Shown here piece after piece: positions 9,061 through 18,393 of a stretch of DNA of 64,000 nucleotides. Numbering within the stretch: the stretch's first letter is position 1; each line of letters begins with the position of its first letter. The position numbers and the translations under genes were made by a program. The notes below the pieces were generated by a model that saw nothing but the letters and a program-made list of their open reading frames with translations, searched no databases and was not told where the DNA came from. The stretch is from Paenibacillus mangrovi (GTDB lineage Bacteria > Bacillota > Bacilli > Paenibacillales > Paenibacillaceae): NCBI RefSeq assembly GCF_022898935.1, contig NZ_JALIRP010000005.1:248001-312000 (forward strand), in the 5' to 3' direction.

Positions 9061-9184
9061 AACGAATCCCTCTATTCGTATTTAATAAAGTAATGATGCC
9101 GCACCGCATGAATTCCATCCGCCCTCTTCGGACATGGTAACAAGGAATGCCATTTCCAATAACGAAGGGAGTGTGAGAGAACGA

Positions 9185-9319
9185 ATGACGGACAGCACGC
9201 GCGATTTTGTGAACAAGGTCCATGAGCAGCAGGAAAAACAGCGCAAGAACAAAGAGCACTATGGCAAAGGCGAGCCCGGTAAACAGCTGCAGAACAAGCA
9301 GCACAGCACCAATAAATAG
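9185..9319 (+). CDS. Small hydrophilic protein (44 aa)
   Basis: Begins MTDSTRDFVNKVHEQQEKQR. Nearly every residue is polar, with many Gln, Lys, Asn and Glu; there are no cysteines or membrane segments. A GAAGGGAG ribosome binding site lies 14-20 bases upstream of the ATG, rather far, so a GTG four codons earlier is an alternative. A strong terminator follows 12 bases after the stop, which supports a real gene. The composition resembles small spore or stress proteins, but no family can be named. Confidence 0.55.
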   Translation: MTDSTRDFVNKVHEQQEKQRKNKEHYGKGEPGKQLQNKQHSTNK

Positions 9320-9331
9320 TCTATGCAGCCA

Positions 9332-9366
9332 AAGCATCTATCCTTCGATCTAGAGGATGGATGCTT
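9332..9366 (+). terminator. Strong Rho-independent terminator
   Basis: A 13-bp stem (9332-9344 with 9354-9366, one G-T pair), 9-base loop, then a T run. The following 200 bases up to the DedA gene hold nothing I can support. Confidence 0.85.
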
Positions 9367-9566
9367 TTTTAAGATATAGGCTTAAATATAAAACCATTTT
9401 ATACCATATCAAGGTCTCCAACGAGGGCCTTTCCATTTTCTATGCAGGGGAGAAATACACTCCGGTCGTCTAAATCAATATCAAAGCCGGCGGGATTCGA
9501 TTCCGTCAGATGTCTGTGAATGACACAATGCGCTTTTTCGAATTCAGTCTGCAAAGGAGCAAACTC

Positions 9567-10220
9567 ATGGAATGGATCAACTCTCTGTTTGAACAATATG
9601 GATATCTGGTGCTGTTTCTCGGATTATTTTCAGAGTCGCTGGCCCTGCCTTTTCCCGGCGAGCTTGCGATGGCCATTTCCGGTCATATGTCAACGCTTGG
9701 GAACTTTCATATCCCTTTCATCATCTTCTACTCATACATCGGGGCCATCATCGGCACGACGATCACGTATTACGTAGGCTACCGACTCGGGACGCCTTTT
9801 CTTGCGCAATACGGCAAATACGTCTTCATGAACGAAGCGCGCCTGGCGAAGGTAACGGCATGGTTCAGCAAATACGGAAACAAGCTGATTCTAGTCAGCT
9901 ATTTTATTCCGGGATTGCGCCATTTCACCGGCTATGTCTCGGGCGTGCTGAAAGTGCCGCAGCGCATCTTTTTCGTGCTGAATTATATCGGCGGTTTGGT
10001 CTGGGTGCTCGTGTATGTATCCATCGGCAAAATCTTCGGCCCAAACATCGAACATCTGCTGCACATCGTATCCCGTTATTTTGCGGCATCCATGGTCGTG
10101 CTGGCGATCGCGATCACCCTCTTTGTGCTTCTCAAGAAAAACAAGGAGAGAATCGGCAGCTGGGTACGAGGCTGGTATTTATCTTCGAATAAAAAACAAA
10201 ATGAAGAGCGGGATCATTGA
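9567..10220 (+). CDS. DedA family membrane protein
   Basis: 217 aa from MEWINSLFEQYGY, whose ATG follows AAAGGAG; an upstream in-frame ATG lacks a ribosome binding site. Polytopic, with the DedA/SNARE-associated features: ESLALPFPGE near the N-terminus, the GAIIGTTITYYVGYRLG segment, and FIPGLRHFTGYVSGVLKV. DedA proteins of Bacillales support membrane-lipid homeostasis; members of the wider family are undecaprenyl-phosphate or phospholipid flippases/scramblases. Substrate not assignable here. The C-terminus is basic and polar. Confidence 0.9.
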   Translation: MEWINSLFEQYGYLVLFLGLFSESLALPFPGELAMAISGHMSTLGNFHIPFIIFYSYIGAIIGTTITYYVGYRLGTPFLAQYGKYVFMNEARLAKVTAWFSKYGNKLILVSYFIPGLRHFTGYVSGVLKVPQRIFFVLNYIGGLVWVLVYVSIGKIFGPNIEHLLHIVSRYFAASMVVLAIAITLFVLLKKNKERIGSWVRGWYLSSNKKQNEERDH

Positions 10221-10254
10221 TAATCCCATTTCTACGTGAAAAGGTGAATGGTGA

Positions 10255-12156
10255 TCATGGGGCTGCGGCCCCATCTGCTGCATTCTCCAGATTTTTAAAT
10301 TGGCTCTCGAACATGCGGGCATAGAAGCCCTTCTGCTCCATAAGCTCTTCATGGCTTCCCTGCTCAATAATCTCCCCATGGTCAATGACCATGATCGTAT
10401 CGGCATCCCGGATCGTGTTCAGCCGGTGTGCAATAATGAACGTCGTCCGTCCCTGCATCATGTGAAGCAGCGCATCCTGAATATGCAGCTCCGTGCGGGT
10501 GTCAATGCTGCTTGTCGCTTCATCCAGGATCAAAATGGACGGCCTTGCTAGCAGAACACGAGCAATGGCCAGCAGCTGACGCTGTCCCTGGCTGAGATTG
10601 CCGCCATTCTCCGACAGTAACGTGTCATAGCCGTCAGGCAGGCGCCGAATAAACACATCGGCATTGGCCATGGCCGCCGCCTCTTTGACTTCCTCATCCG
10701 TCGCCTCAGGCTTGCCGTATTTAATATTTTCCCGGATCGTTCCCGAGAACAAATACGTATCCTGCAGAACGAATCCGAAGCTGCGGCGAAGGCTGTCCCT
10801 CGTATAATCACGAATGTCCGTACTGTCAATGCGGACGAACCCGCCGGTCACATCGTAAAAACGCGTCAGCAAGTTCACGATCGTCGTTTTTCCAGCCCCG
10901 GTCGGACCGACCAGCGCCGTACTGCTTCCGGGCTTTGCGGTAAAGCTTACATTTTTCAGAATCGGAACCTCCGGTCTGTACCCGAAGCTGACCTGATCGA
11001 ATATGACCTCTCCCTCAATCTGATCCAGCACCTTCGCTTTCTCCGAATCCTCCGGTTCTTCTTTCTCATCCAGCACTTCGAAGACGCGTTCCGCGCCCGC
11101 TATCCCCGATTGAAGAAGGTTATAAATATTGGCCAGATCGTTCAAAGGCCTTCCGAATTGGCGGGAGTAGCTGATGAAGCTGGCAATGACGCCGACGGTA
11201 ATTAAGCTTTTGACGGCGAGTACCCCGCCCACGAGAGCAACGGCTGCAAACCCGATATTGTTGATCACGTTCATCATCGGCATAAGAAAACCGGAGCGGA
11301 TTTGCGCTTTGAGACCCACCTCGAACAGCTTTTGATTCACTTTTTCAAATTCAGATATCGCCTGATCTTCATGATTGAAAGCCTTGACCACTTCCATGCC
11401 GGAGACACTTTCTTCGATATGTCCGTTCAGTATCCCGAGCTGTACCTGCTGCTCCTTGAACAGCACCTTGGTCTTCCGGGTGACCGTTCGCGTCAACAGA
11501 TAGAGAATCGGAACGGTAATCAAGCTCGCCAGCGTGAGGATCGGACTCAATACAATCATCATGATGAGGGATCCGATGATCGTAATCACGCCGGACATCA
11601 GCTGAACCGTTGATTGCGAAATGGTTGAGCTGACATTGTCGATATCGTTCGTCAGCCGGCTCATGACTTCGCCGTGGGTACGGGCATCAAAATAAGACAC
11701 CGGCAGCTTTTGGAGCTTCCCGAAGAGTGCCCGCCGCAAGGAGGCCACGATCCGCTGCGACATCCCGGACATCAGCCAACCCTGCAGGAACGTCAGTGCT
11801 GCGTCGGTTACGTAAGCGGATGCCAAGATGATGATCAGCATTTGCAGGAAGCTGAAGTTCACGCCGCCCAGCGGGGACATGGCATCAATGGATCTGCCGA
11901 TCAGGTATGGACCAAGGAGCGTAACGGCTGCATCAATCACAATAAACAGGAATATCAGGAACAGAAGCTTTCGCTCTTTACCGATATAGCCCCATAAACG
12001 GCGGAGCGTGCTTAAGAAATTTTTGGGCTTTCCACCAGCGCCTCTGCCCATCATCCCCCTCATGGGACTGCCAGGTCCGGGCCTTCCGCCTGAAGCACCC
12101 ACCCCGTTAAGCACAGGAGTCTGCTGCTGTTCACGCGCCGGATTATTCTGCGGCAT
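10255..12156 (-). CDS. Heterodimeric ABC exporter, subunit with consensus ATP site
   Basis: 633 aa: a Gly/Pro-rich N-terminal extension of about 45 residues (GRPGPGSPMRGMMGRGAGGK), six membrane segments, then an ATPase with Walker A GPTGAGKTT, signature LSQGQRQLLAIARVLL, Walker B SILILDEATSSID with the catalytic Glu, and switch His in IIAHRL. It overlaps the 3' end of the next gene by 14 bases and has a good ribosome binding site (GGAAAGGAG). With its neighbour it forms a BmrCD/LmrCD/YheHI-type multidrug or lipid exporter. The Gly/Pro-rich leader is unusual. Confidence 0.9.
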   Translation of the reverse strand: MPQNNPAREQQQTPVLNGVGASGGRPGPGSPMRGMMGRGAGGKPKNFLSTLRRLWGYIGKERKLLFLIFLFIVIDAAVTLLGPYLIGRSIDAMSPLGGVNFSFLQMLIIILASAYVTDAALTFLQGWLMSGMSQRIVASLRRALFGKLQKLPVSYFDARTHGEVMSRLTNDIDNVSSTISQSTVQLMSGVITIIGSLIMMIVLSPILTLASLITVPILYLLTRTVTRKTKVLFKEQQVQLGILNGHIEESVSGMEVVKAFNHEDQAISEFEKVNQKLFEVGLKAQIRSGFLMPMMNVINNIGFAAVALVGGVLAVKSLITVGVIASFISYSRQFGRPLNDLANIYNLLQSGIAGAERVFEVLDEKEEPEDSEKAKVLDQIEGEVIFDQVSFGYRPEVPILKNVSFTAKPGSSTALVGPTGAGKTTIVNLLTRFYDVTGGFVRIDSTDIRDYTRDSLRRSFGFVLQDTYLFSGTIRENIKYGKPEATDEEVKEAAAMANADVFIRRLPDGYDTLLSENGGNLSQGQRQLLAIARVLLARPSILILDEATSSIDTRTELHIQDALLHMMQGRTTFIIAHRLNTIRDADTIMVIDHGEIIEQGSHEELMEQKGFYARMFESQFKNLENAADGAAAP

Positions 12157-13888
12157 ACGCCTGCATCTCCTTTCCCATCTGGGACTTGTAAATCTCCTGA
12201 TACACGCGGCAGGACTTCATGAGCTCTTCATGTGTGCCACTGCCAACGATTTCCCCTCGGTCCATGACAACAATTCGGTCTGCATCTATGACGGAAGTAA
12301 TCCGCTGAGCGATCAGAATACAGGTCAGTCCCTTGGCATACATCCGCAGAGCCTGCTTGATCCGGCCCTCTGTCGCCACGTCTACCGCACTGGTGCAGTC
12401 GTCAAGAATGAGAATCTCAGGCTTCCTTACCAGCGCCCGGGCGATGGAAAGCCGCTGCTTCTGGCCACCAGAGAAGTTTACCCCGCCTTGGCCGATCCGG
12501 CTGTCGTAGCCCTCCGGAGAAGCCATGATGAAGTCATGGGCCTCCGCAATCCGCGCCGCCTGCATAAGTTCTTCCGTAGATGCATCCTCTTTGCCCCATC
12601 TTAAGTTTTCTTCCACCGTTCCGGTGAACAGCATGATCTTCTGCGGCACGATGGCGATGGAATCCCTAAGCTGCTTCGGATCCACCTGTCGGACATCCAC
12701 ATCGTTCACCTTAACCTTACCGGAAGTCGCATCGTAAAACCTTGGGATCAAGTGAACCAGCGACGTTTTGCCAGAACCTGTTGAACCGATGATGCCAATC
12801 GTCTGTCCCGGCAGAAAGGTCAGCGTAAAGTCTCGGATAACGGGATCGCCCGAAGAGCCTGCATAAGCGAAGCTAACCTGCTCGAAGTCGATCCTTCCGC
12901 GTTCCCCGGCAAAAGGAGCTGTTGCTTCGCCTTCGCCTGGCATGCCGCTCTCTTCCAGCATCACTTCCCCAATCCTGCCAGCGGATGCTTTGGCGCGCAC
13001 AAACATATTGAATACGTTCGAAATCATCATCAGCGAAAACAAAATTTGCGTCATATAGTTGATGAAAGCGATAATACTGCCCACCTGCATCTGGTTGTTG
13101 TCGACCCGTAGTCCGCCAAGCCAGAGCACGGCGATAATGCCAAAGTTGACGACAAGCGAGATCCCCGGCCCAAAAGCCGACATCACCCGCATCGAGGTTA
13201 TGGAACGTTCCATTAGCTCATTATTGGCGAGTTTGAATTTATCCACTTCATAATCAAAACGGTTGAACGCCTTGACGACGCGCACACCCGACAAATATTC
13301 CCTCATGACCCCGTTCACGCGGTCAAGCGCACGTTGTACACGGATAAAGAAAGGAAAGCTGATTCTCATATTTAGGACGATCAGGACAGCCACAACCGGC
13401 ACTACAATGGCAAGCACCACAGATAAATGAACATCGAGCCGTATCGCCATAATCAGAGCACCGATGCCCAGCAAAGGCGCTTTAACGAAAAACCTCATTA
13501 GACCGTTGACAAAATTCTGCACCTGCGTAACGTCATTCGTCAGACGAGTTACCAGAGAAGCCCGGTCAAAATGGTCCATGCGCTCAAACGACAGCGACTG
13601 GATTTTCCGGAACAGATCGGATCTGATCTCCGCCCCGAACCGCTGCGAGACGTGGCTGGAAATCACGTTGCGGATCGAGGCTGACAAGGCCCCAATCCCG
13701 GTGACCAGCAGCATGAGCCCGCCTAAGGTATATACCTTGTTCATACTTCCCGTGGCCACGCCGTCATCAATAACCTTCGACATGATCGTAGGCTGCAACA
13801 GGTCGCAAAAAGTCTCTAGTGTCAAAAAGAACACCGCCACACAAAACAGCTTGCCGTATTTCCGGACGTATTTTTGGAGGAAAGACAT
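12143..13888 (-). CDS. Heterodimeric ABC exporter, subunit with degenerate ATP site
   Basis: 581 aa from MSFLQKYVRKYGK; the ATG follows AAAGG by 11 bases, and a GTG four codons earlier sits too close to it. Membrane domain, then ATPase with Walker A GSTGSGKTS and signature FSGGQKQRLSIARALV. Walker B is EILILDDCTSAVD, with Asp in place of the catalytic Glu, and the switch position is IAQRI with Gln for His. These two substitutions mark the non-hydrolysing site seen in BmrC/TM287-type heterodimers. It is first in the operon, behind a 20-bp perfect palindrome. Confidence 0.9.
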   Translation of the reverse strand: MSFLQKYVRKYGKLFCVAVFFLTLETFCDLLQPTIMSKVIDDGVATGSMNKVYTLGGLMLLVTGIGALSASIRNVISSHVSQRFGAEIRSDLFRKIQSLSFERMDHFDRASLVTRLTNDVTQVQNFVNGLMRFFVKAPLLGIGALIMAIRLDVHLSVVLAIVVPVVAVLIVLNMRISFPFFIRVQRALDRVNGVMREYLSGVRVVKAFNRFDYEVDKFKLANNELMERSITSMRVMSAFGPGISLVVNFGIIAVLWLGGLRVDNNQMQVGSIIAFINYMTQILFSLMMISNVFNMFVRAKASAGRIGEVMLEESGMPGEGEATAPFAGERGRIDFEQVSFAYAGSSGDPVIRDFTLTFLPGQTIGIIGSTGSGKTSLVHLIPRFYDATSGKVKVNDVDVRQVDPKQLRDSIAIVPQKIMLFTGTVEENLRWGKEDASTEELMQAARIAEAHDFIMASPEGYDSRIGQGGVNFSGGQKQRLSIARALVRKPEILILDDCTSAVDVATEGRIKQALRMYAKGLTCILIAQRITSVIDADRIVVMDRGEIVGSGTHEELMKSCRVYQEIYKSQMGKEMQAYAAE

Positions 13889-13948
13889 GGATGAACACAC
13901 CTTTGCGCATCAGATTAAAATTCAAACATTCCAAATCCGAATTCGTTC

Positions 13949-13968
13949 ATGTATGTATATACATACAT
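13949..13968. promoter_or_regulatory. Perfect 20-bp palindrome, PadR-like operator candidate
   Basis: ATGTATGTATATACATACAT is perfectly self-complementary and contains two overlapping ATGT-N8-ACAT patterns, the layout of PadR-family operators. It ends 61 bases before the start of the ABC exporter operon. No PadR gene is in the window. Confidence 0.55.
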
Positions 13969-13991
13969 ATTCCTCGATCAGATGATATCCG

Positions 13992-14993
13992 TCAATCCTG
14001 AAGCCATTTATCGAAAAAGTTTTTGTACCCTTCCTTCATCACCCGGCTGGAAAACTGGTCAAAGGCATAATGTCGGTTATCCATCGAATACGACTTGGGC
14101 GATGCGGCGGCCATGTTCACAAGCTCGAACCAATTCTCCTCGTTTCCTGAAAAAGAGTGGCGCGCATTAATGTGACGGTAGCAGGGATGTTCTGGCTTAA
14201 CGACAATCTTGCCCATGGCAAGCGCTTCGGTCAGCGGCATGGCAAACGTGTCGAATCGGGAACAGTTCCAATAGACCTTCGCCTTGTTCATCAGCGCGAA
14301 TACCTCATCCTGACTCAGGGCAAACTGCAGCCGCACATTATCCGGAATATCATATTTCTTCATGCTTTCCCGGTAGCGTTCACCGCCAAAGACCATGAAC
14401 ACCTCCTTGTCCGGATTCTGCTTCGCATACTTCAGCACCAGATCCGGCCGCCGGTTCTCCTCATCACGTCCAATCCAGAGAATGCGGTTCTCCACAATCT
14501 GTGCCGGGTCAAAATGCTTATGCGCCAAGCTTTCGCTAAAACCGATCGGAATGACGTCCACATCGGTCACTCCGAAATTTCGGGCGAATTCCTCCTTTAG
14601 AAACTCCGTCTGCACGATCGCTTTATCGACCATTTGATAAAAAGGCTTCATCATTTCATACCCCGTCAGCGCAGGATCAGGGAAGCTGTGGGGGAAAAGT
14701 ACGCTTTTCTCCAGAAACATCTTCAGATAGGTAAAGCCCGACACTGTATAAATGACATGCTCAATATGATTTCGGTAAATCTGGTCGAGTACGATGTCGT
14801 AATTCACCAGATCCCCCTTCTCATGTTCATAACCCGGGACCCAGTCATACCCGCTGACATGGCGCTCCGGTGAGATAAACACGATGTCCACGCCCAGCTC
14901 TTCGCCGATGGATTTCAGACGGTCAGCAAAGACGCGCGGCCCCTGATTCTCGCTGAACTGGATCTTTCTCATAATCAAACCAACTTTTTTCAT
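13992..14993 (-). CDS. Glycosyltransferase, GT-B fold (GT4-like)
   Basis: 333 aa from MKKVGLIMRKIQF; an ATG four codons earlier directly abuts the AAAGG ribosome binding site. No membrane segments. The C-terminal half has the GT4/GT1 donor-site pattern: RILWIGRDEENRRPDL, a central LQFALSQDEVFALMNKAKVYWNCSRFDTFAMPLTEALAMGKIVV region in which FAMPLTEALAMG corresponds to the EGFGLPxLEAMAxG nucleotide-sugar motif. Acceptor and sugar unknown. It is single, with no other polysaccharide genes next to it. Confidence 0.8.
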   Translation of the reverse strand: MKKVGLIMRKIQFSENQGPRVFADRLKSIGEELGVDIVFISPERHVSGYDWVPGYEHEKGDLVNYDIVLDQIYRNHIEHVIYTVSGFTYLKMFLEKSVLFPHSFPDPALTGYEMMKPFYQMVDKAIVQTEFLKEEFARNFGVTDVDVIPIGFSESLAHKHFDPAQIVENRILWIGRDEENRRPDLVLKYAKQNPDKEVFMVFGGERYRESMKKYDIPDNVRLQFALSQDEVFALMNKAKVYWNCSRFDTFAMPLTEALAMGKIVVKPEHPCYRHINARHSFSGNEENWFELVNMAAASPKSYSMDNRHYAFDQFSSRVMKEGYKNFFDKWLQD

Positions 14994-15050
14994 TTTTTTA
15001 TTCATCCTTTATGCTGTTCGTTGCAGTTTTTTGGGCTCAATATTATATTT

Positions 15051-15271
15051 AGTGCTTGAAAAGAAGCGAAGTAGCGAAGGGGACGGAATCGATCTGAAGA
15101 AGCGGCAGCGGTCGCCTAAAAGCTTTCCGAAGGAAAGCTAGCATCGAAAGCATAAGCTTTGTCTCCGAATTTCTACTATTTTGAAAAATATGATCAAGGA
15201 AATTTGGAGACAACAGCGATCGGAAGAGCGATCCGTAACCGTAGCGGCCACCTCGCTCAATATCAAGAACT
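15051..15271. repeat. Structured intergenic element with complementary ends
   Basis: A 221-base element without a convincing reading frame. Its ends are imperfectly complementary: AGTGCTTGA at 15051-15059 and TCAAGAACT at 15263-15271 (8 of 9; 10 of 11 if extended by TTA/TAA flanks). Inside are an 8-bp perfect hairpin with a 3-base loop (15121-15139), a 13-bp stem with one G-T pair (15161-15173 with 15199-15211), and a direct repeat AGCGATC at about 15215 and 15227. It abuts the 3' end of adeR. It could be a MITE-like repeat or a structured RNA; a genome search would tell. Confidence 0.5.
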
Positions 15272-15275
15272 AATT

Positions 15276-17003
15276 TCAATACTGAGCTCCAGTTAAAAGC
15301 GGCAGCGCAAGCAGCGCCATTTCCAGACATACGCGTCTTTCCGGCTCCAGGAAATCCTCGCCCAATATCTCATTCAGCTTATCTAGCCGGTTGTAGAGTG
15401 TCTGCCTGTGAATGTAGAGCGCCTTGGCCGTATCATTTTTGGAGCCCATGCACTTCAAATACATATCCAGCGTCTGCAGCAGGTGAAGATGATGCTCCTG
15501 ATCATAGGCCATCAGCGGCCCGAGTTGGTCCTGTATGAAGGATCCGAGCGCCTCTGCCGGAATGGCCTTGAGTAGACGGTATACCCCGATCCGGTCGTAA
15601 AAAAGCCCTTTCCGAACCACGGCTGCCGAACGCGATACCTCAAGCACCTGCTCGGCTTCCTTGAAGCTCCGATGCATATCCGTCATTCGTGTGCGTATGA
15701 GTCCAAAGCCGGCATGCAGACGGAATAGGGCTGCTCCGGTGGCTGGAAGCTGCAAGCGCTCCACGATTTTATGGATGGTCTGCTGCATAAGTAGAGACGT
15801 ATCCTCCCTTGCGGCCTTATCCCGAGCACATAAAATATAAATCCGGCTGCCTTTTTGCATCAACAGATTGTGAACGGCAGCCTTTTTCAAGAGTGCACGC
15901 AGCCTGACCAGCAAATCCTGCTGATCCGATTCCACCTTGTCCCGGTCCAGCTCCCCTTCCTCTCCGCTGTACTCCATCTCGATGATCCCGGCCGCAAACC
16001 ACATATCCCCCTGCTTTGAAGACCGAAGTCCCATGCGTGCCCGCGCTTCCTCTTCATCCTCGATTTGATGATTCAAAATATCCTGGATGAGCTGATTTTG
16101 ATCGCGCAGCATTTTTTCCTCCAAAAAAAGCATCCTAAGGAGGAGGGTAGCCAGCGATTTGGCTGTATAGTCCACCAGCAGCGTGATCCGGTCCTGCGAC
16201 TGCTGAGCCGAGATGACCACCCCGACATGCGCAAGAGTCTGCCCTAGGCAAATGACTGGCTGCGTCAGCAGCAACCGATTTTGCGGCAGCTTGAATACAC
16301 CTGCCTCCTGCTGGGCTGTCTCATCCGATTCCACCTGCTGTCTGTAGAGCGCTGTAATTTCTTCTACCGAAGCAGGGGATATGCCGCGGGGAACAAATTT
16401 ATTCGTATCCACGGTGGAATGGTACACAACTTGTTGTCCGGTGTATTCATATAATACATGGAGAATGGCGTTCACATCGGTGCTTTGAAGGGTAATCTGC
16501 TGCAGTCTGCGGGAGTATGCCTCGAGATCCTTCAGCATCTGGTGCTGCTGGTTGATAAGCAATCCGTGAATATCCTGGGTGATTTCCACAAAGCGGACGG
16601 GCTGCTCAAATACAATGAGGGGAAAATCCGACGCATCCGCGAGTTCAATGATCTCACTTGGAATGTTCTCAATGCTCGTTCCGAGCTCGACGCACAGTCC
16701 CGCCGCTTCCTGGCGTATGAGCTGCTGCATATAGGACAGGCGCTGCTGTTCATAATGACGGAGCCACAGTCCGGTGGTAAGAATGAGGTCATTTTTCGTT
16801 ACGAAAGGAGCCACGTTGGCGATTTCCAATATGTGGACCCACCCGACCTTGCGGCCGATGCCGCCCGCCCCTGCGATTAACCGGGCTCTTTGAAATACAG
16901 GGCGTTCCAGCACGCCCCTAACGTAAAGCGTAAACCCGCCCATTGCCGTCACATCCCTCAGGTTTAATGGAGTCATTATAGAAGTTTGACGGACCATTTT
17001 CAA
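15276..17003 (-). CDS. adeR: PucR-family transcriptional activator (AdeR-like)
   Basis: 575 aa. The N-terminal PucR sensory domain starts LNLRDVTAMGG, a central region separates it, and the C-terminal HTH_30 domain is visible as MGSKNDTAKALYIHRQTLYNRLDKLNEILG. It is divergent from ald, the same arrangement as B. subtilis adeR-ald, where AdeR activates alanine dehydrogenase in response to alanine. The longest form starts at TTG behind AAGGA; an ATG two codons later is equally possible. The 165-base shared intergenic region has a TTGACA at about 17058 and tandem ATGTC repeats. Confidence 0.82.
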   Translation of the reverse strand: MKMVRQTSIMTPLNLRDVTAMGGFTLYVRGVLERPVFQRARLIAGAGGIGRKVGWVHILEIANVAPFVTKNDLILTTGLWLRHYEQQRLSYMQQLIRQEAAGLCVELGTSIENIPSEIIELADASDFPLIVFEQPVRFVEITQDIHGLLINQQHQMLKDLEAYSRRLQQITLQSTDVNAILHVLYEYTGQQVVYHSTVDTNKFVPRGISPASVEEITALYRQQVESDETAQQEAGVFKLPQNRLLLTQPVICLGQTLAHVGVVISAQQSQDRITLLVDYTAKSLATLLLRMLFLEEKMLRDQNQLIQDILNHQIEDEEEARARMGLRSSKQGDMWFAAGIIEMEYSGEEGELDRDKVESDQQDLLVRLRALLKKAAVHNLLMQKGSRIYILCARDKAAREDTSLLMQQTIHKIVERLQLPATGAALFRLHAGFGLIRTRMTDMHRSFKEAEQVLEVSRSAAVVRKGLFYDRIGVYRLLKAIPAEALGSFIQDQLGPLMAYDQEHHLHLLQTLDMYLKCMGSKNDTAKALYIHRQTLYNRLDKLNEILGEDFLEPERRVCLEMALLALPLLTGAQY

Positions 17004-17168
17004 TACAGGTTCCCGTCCTTCTATATAAACATTATGTCATGTCATGTGATCTATTTCCTTGACAAGACGTATGATGCGGCGCATTCAGATTGATTGTAAA
17101 CTTTTAATATATGGAGAAAAAAATTACAGAATGTCGTTTTGCCATCATTAATGGAGAGGTGATCTGTC

Positions 17169-18296
17169 ATGAACATCGGAATACCAAAGGAAATTAAAAA
17201 CAATGAAAATCGCGTTGCAGTCACTCCGGCAGGTACCTTGGAATTTATCCAGCATGGACACAAAGTGCTCGTGGAACATAACGCCGGAATTGGAAGCGGA
17301 TTCATGGATGAAGAATATAAAGAAGCCGGAGCCGTCATTGTAGCGGAAGCCAAGGAAGTATGGGAGCAAGCGGATATGATCATGAAGGTCAAAGAGCCGC
17401 TGCCAAGCGAATACGGCTATTTCCGCAATGGGCTGATTCTCTTCACGTACCTGCATCTGGCGGCAGAACCGGAGCTGACCAAGGCATTGGTTGCATCCGG
17501 TGTACATGCCATTGCCTATGAAACGGTAAATGTGAACGGCACGCTGCCGCTGCTTACACCAATGAGTGAAGTGGCAGGACGTATGGCCGCTCAGATTGGT
17601 GCGCAGCTGCTCGAGCGTCCGCATGGCGGCAAAGGGATTCTGCTGTCAGGTGTTCCCGGCGTATCCAGAGGCAAAGTCACCATTATCGGCGGAGGTATCG
17701 TCGGCATGAACGCGGCCAAAATCGCCGCAGGCCTCGGTGCGGATGTCACCCTGCTCGATTTGAGCATTCCGCGTCTGCGCCAGCTTGATGAAATTTTCGG
17801 GAATCAGATCAGCACCCTGGTATCAAGTCCCGCCAATATCGCCAAAGCCGTCGCCGAAACGGATCTTCTGATCTGCGCCGTGCTGATTCCAGGAGCTAAA
17901 GCACCTCGTCTGGTAACGGAAAGCATGGTCAAATCCATGAAGCCAGGCTCGGTCATCGTCGATGTAGCCATTGACCAAGGCGGTGTGGTTGAGACCATCG
18001 ACCATATTACGACCCACGATAATCCAACTTATGTGAAGCATGGCGTCGTCCACTACGCCGTGGCGAATATGCCGGGCGCGGTTCCCCGCACTTCAACGCT
18101 GGCGCTCACCAATGCAACGATGCCGTTTGCGCTCAAGCTTGCGGATACCGATCTTCAGCAGCTCCTGATCGCGAATCCTGCGATCCGTAGCGGCGCCAAC
18201 GTTCTAAATGGACATGTGACGTATGAAGCGGTAGCCCGTGACCTGGGATATGATTATATTCCGGCCGAGAAAGCTTTGAGTAAAGTCACCATTTAA
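17169..18296 (+). CDS. ald: Alanine dehydrogenase
   Basis: Reversible NAD-dependent oxidative deamination of L-alanine to pyruvate and ammonia, used for growth on alanine and during sporulation. 375 aa, the usual length. Active-site residues are at the expected places: Arg15, Lys75 (IMKVKEP) and His96 (TYLHLAAE). The Rossmann motif is [12 protein letters not shown]. The ATG follows GGAGAGGTGA. It is monocistronic with its own terminator; activation by the divergent PucR-type regulator is inferred from synteny. Confidence 0.97.
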   Translation: MNIGIPKEIKNNENRVAVTPAGTLEFIQHGHKVLVEHNAGIGSGFMDEEYKEAGAVIVAEAKEVWEQADMIMKVKEPLPSEYGYFRNGLILFTYLHLAAEPELTKALVASGVHAIAYETVNVNGTLPLLTPMSEVAGRMAAQIGAQLLERPHGGKGILLSGVPGVSRGKVTIIGGGIVGMNAAKIAAGLGADVTLLDLSIPRLRQLDEIFGNQISTLVSSPANIAKAVAETDLLICAVLIPGAKAPRLVTESMVKSMKPGSVIVDVAIDQGGVVETIDHITTHDNPTYVKHGVVHYAVANMPGAVPRTSTLALTNATMPFALKLADTDLQQLLIANPAIRSGANVLNGHVTYEAVARDLGYDYIPAEKALSKVTI

Positions 18297-18337
18297 CAGC
18301 AGCTTGTAAATAGATCGCACTGCATGGAAACAGAACA

Positions 18338-18370
18338 GAAACAGGGCCTCCGCTAAGGAAGCCCTGTTTC
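18338..18370 (+). terminator. Terminator of ald
   Basis: A 10-bp perfect stem GAAACAGGGC/GCCCTGTTTC with a 13-base loop, followed by TTCTTTC. It can also serve the minus-strand gene that ends at 18394. Confidence 0.8.
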
Positions 18371-18393
18371 TTCTTTCATATGATGGCAGACAT

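Noticed and set aside
9399..9596. Minus-strand 65-codon frame overlapping the start of the DedA gene
   Set aside because: No ribosome binding site, overlaps the DedA start and its Shine-Dalgarno, no family resemblance. A gene remnant cannot be excluded but is not supported.
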